A stretch of DNA of 7,585 bases from Dehalococcoidia bacterium (GTDB taxonomy: Bacteria; Chloroflexota; Dehalococcoidia; UBA3495): assembly GCA_030753265.1 (NCBI GenBank), contig JASMCQ010000114.1, positions 1-7,585 of the forward strand, in the 5' to 3' direction. Of the stretch, positions 6,456-7,585 are shown piece after piece (the stretch's first letter is position 1; the number at the start of each line of letters is the position of its first letter). The notes beneath the pieces were generated by a model. That model ran no database searches and had not been told where the DNA came from. It saw nothing but the letters and a program-made list of their open reading frames with translations. The position numbers and the translations under genes were made by a program.

Positions 6456-6844
6456 GCGGCACGCTTCGCCCGCCGGAGCGCGGCTGGCGTCCGGGTCGCG
6501 GCCTGGTACTCCGTCAACCTACTGACCTTGATCAGACACGTAAACTTGATCGGTATCCAGATGGACGGGTGAAATCTCCCTATGTCCCCCTTTAACAAAG
6601 GTGACAGCCCTGTTTTGAAGCTAAATGAAAGGGTGTCAGTGTGTCAAGCCCGGTTGCGGCACAATTTCCGGCGCGATTTCGGCCCACTGCCAGCTACGAC
6701 CGATGGTAGGAGCCCAGCTACGAAGTTGCCCCAGAATCACGCCACTGTAGACCGTCAGCGATAATGGGACACATTGGGAGGTAAGAAAACCCGAGAAAAG
6801 GGGAGGTGGCGTGAGCTCCTGGAACGAAGGTAGATTATTTCCAG
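6456..6844 (+). other. Gene-poor spacer after the MFS gene with several short repeats
   Basis: I see no convincing gene here. CGCCGG at 6471-6476 can pair with CTGGCG at 6484-6489 (one G-U), a GC-rich hairpin 15 nt past the stop but without a T-run, so only a weak terminator candidate. CTTGATC occurs at 6527-6533 and 6545-6551. CCTTT at 6589-6593 and AAAGG at 6597-6601 form a 3-nt-loop stem. TGACA at 6602-6606 and TGTCA at 6634-6638 bracket another imperfect stem. CCAGCTACGA occurs twice, at 6690-6699 and 6714-6723. Part of this is probably the upstream flank of a decayed insertion sequence. Confidence 0.6.
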
Positions 6845-6864
6845 AAAGGAGCAGATGTGTCCCA
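6765..6864. repeat. 10-bp perfect inverted repeat around the transposase start
   Basis: TGGGACACAT at 6765-6774 is the exact reverse complement of ATGTGTCCCA at 6855-6864, 80 bp apart. The right arm contains the GTG start of the transposase fragment. It may be one end of an insertion sequence, an autoregulatory binding site, or part of a leader structure hiding the start codon. Confidence 0.5.
6845..6851 (+). promoter_or_regulatory. Ribosome binding site of the transposase fragment
   Basis: AAAGGAG ends 5 nt before GTG 6857. An intact translation-initiation site shows that the fragment keeps the true start of the former gene. Confidence 0.55.
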
Positions 6865-7043
6865 GTCAGAAAACATCAAGTCCATGGCAGCAGAAGCCCG
6901 GATCGAGGAGACCCGCTCTTTCGTTCGCACGGTTAAGGGTGCCACTCGGTGTAAGTACCCCACAGAAGAGAAGATACGTATCGTACTGGAAGGCTTCCGC
7001 CTCGGAGGCCGGGATCAACCTTTTTGGGCAAGGCGATATTTAA
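6857..7043 (+). pseudogene. Decayed IS3-type transposase OrfA (N-terminal remnant)
   Basis: From GTG 6857 the frame reads MSQSENIKSMAAEARIEE, then KYPTEEKIRIVLEGFR, the recognition-helix region of IS3-family OrfA proteins (usual form: R-K-F/Y-S-x-E-E-K-I-R-I-V-L-E-G). After GFR the family continues with roughly GEDSIAELCRREGIN. Here that part is missing and the next recognisable residues, EAGIN, appear in the +1 frame at 7005-7019, which then runs out at TAA 7041. This indicates an internal deletion of about 35 bp with a frameshift, followed by loss of the rest; no OrfB with a DDE domain is present. The original frame stays open to 7117, but beyond about 7004 it is not family-like. The product, if made, would lack the complete DNA-binding helix and could not transpose. 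The comparison is from memory of the family. Confidence 0.65.
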
Positions 7044-7585
7044 GGTCCGTTCTGAGGTACAGGCAATTTGCACCTTTCTTGACAGTTGTTCTACGATCAT
7101 CGTTCGAGAATTCTTAACTCTTTCCATATCTCCAGAAATTTGCTGACATGAGCATACGGCGCTCGAACGAGGGGGTCAATGCCCTTTGCTGTCAACCAGC
7201 ACAATTGGGACCCACGAGGTCAGGGATATGGAATCGCTTGGATGAACTCTCTGATGGTTCAATTATTCGGTGCACCCCACCAGTTGGGCAGGCTCCGGGC
7301 GGGTTTAGGTTAAGGCCTCCGTGCGAGTTCACTGTAGGCGCAGCCAAATCGTTTGACACGGTCCGGAGCCGACCCAAAATGAATGCGGCGCCCACCTCTT
7401 AGACTGCCTCCCCACTTGCCGCTCCCAGTGCAAGTTTGGCTCAGAGCAGCGCGCCCTGCTTCCTCCTTTGGTTTGATTCGTCCCATTTTTTCTTCAAGTC
7501 TGCTCCGGTAGTAGGCGGAGGACCCTCGCTTGGCGACCTGTTCGAATCGTCGGGTCCACCTCCCGCGCTCAATATCAGTCATTAC
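7044..7585. other. Non-coding region after the transposase remnant, AT-richer at its start
   Basis: No plus-strand ORF here resembles a known family. The stretch around 7040-7150 is visibly AT-richer than the catabolic genes, which suggests separate origin or decay. TCGTTCGAG at 7100-7108 and CTCGAACGA at 7162-7170 form an inverted repeat. AGCAG at 7445-7449 and CTGCT at 7456-7460 can form a small hairpin, with a T-run only much later (about 7486-7491). The one open frame of note, on the minus strand, is listed separately. Confidence 0.55.
7310..7582 (-). CDS. Doubtful small hypothetical ORF at the right edge
   Basis: This is a 90-codon minus-strand frame beginning at ATG 7582-7580, three bases from the window end, so its Shine-Dalgarno site cannot be seen. 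The first 40 or so residues (MTDIERGRWTRRFEQVAKRG and on to EEKMGRIKPKEE) are charged and helix-prone, vaguely like the start of small IS-accessory proteins. The remainder is Gly/Arg/Ser-rich and looks non-coding. It may be the start of a gene broken by rearrangement, or chance. I do not recognise it. Confidence 0.2.
   Translation of the reverse strand: MTDIERGRWTRRFEQVAKRGSSAYYRSRLEEKMGRIKPKEEAGRAALSQTCTGSGKWGGSLRGGRRIHFGSAPDRVKRFGCAYSELARRP

Noticed and set aside
6582..6764. 60-codon plus-strand ORF after the MFS gene
   Set aside because: It has no Shine-Dalgarno site, runs through the repeats and stems of the spacer, and has no recognisable family sequence.
7353..7381. TTGACA followed by AAAATG, a possible sigma-70 promoter
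   Set aside because: The -10 is poor and no supported gene lies downstream on the plus strand.
7148..7402. 84-codon plus-strand ORF and overlapping minus-strand 67-codon ORF
   Set aside because: Neither has a ribosome binding site or a family motif; composition looks non-coding.
7445..7491. AGCAG/CTGCT hairpin with later T-run as a terminator
   Set aside because: The T-run is about 25 nt beyond the stem, and no gene ends here on the plus strand.
7526..7562. TTCGAAT with flanking GTCGGGTCC, resembling a tRNA T-arm and 3' end
   Set aside because: The 5 bases on either side of the loop do not pair as a T-stem, and no acceptor, D or anticodon arm is found upstream.

Overview
The window is high-GC bacterial DNA carrying one set of plus-strand catabolic genes, followed by about 1.1 kb of gene-poor, insertion-sequence-scarred sequence. 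Strong Shine-Dalgarno sites, GTG and TTG starts and very tight gene spacing indicate a bacterium. The family mix (two CaiB/BaiF CoA-transferases, MaoC hot-dog proteins, an FAD oxidoreductase and a carboxylate-type MFS carrier) is common in environmental Proteobacteria, Chloroflexi (for example the SAR202 lineage) and related uncultivated soil or marine groups. I cannot fix the phylum from this sequence alone.

Layout: (1) 22-1377, an FAD-dependent oxidoreductase. Its frame is cut by a TAG about 20 codons before what looks like its natural C-terminus; the frame continues to a second TAG at 1438-1440. (2) 1441-1636, a spacer with a REP-like palindrome and a small hairpin. (3) 1637-6455, a compact five-gene run with gaps of 7 to 20 nt: MaoC N-type protein, MaoC C-type protein, CoA-transferase A, CoA-transferase B and MFS transporter. 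(4) 6456-7585, no convincing intact gene. It holds several short inverted repeats, a decayed IS3-type transposase OrfA fragment at 6857-7043, an AT-richer patch around 7040-7150, and one doubtful minus-strand ORF at the right edge.

Inferred joint role: the MFS carrier imports an organic (mono)carboxylate. The two class III CoA-transferases, possibly as a heteromer, exchange CoA onto it from another acyl-CoA. The two MaoC subunits, probably as a heterodimer, (de)hydrate the CoA thioester. The FAD enzyme supplies a redox step. The toolkit resembles the CaiB plus MaoC combination of mesaconyl-CoA and citramalyl-CoA chemistry, and the paired CoA-transferases of benzylsuccinate and malate activation, but the substrate cannot be read from the sequence. 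No CRISPR array, tRNA, rRNA or phage gene was seen.
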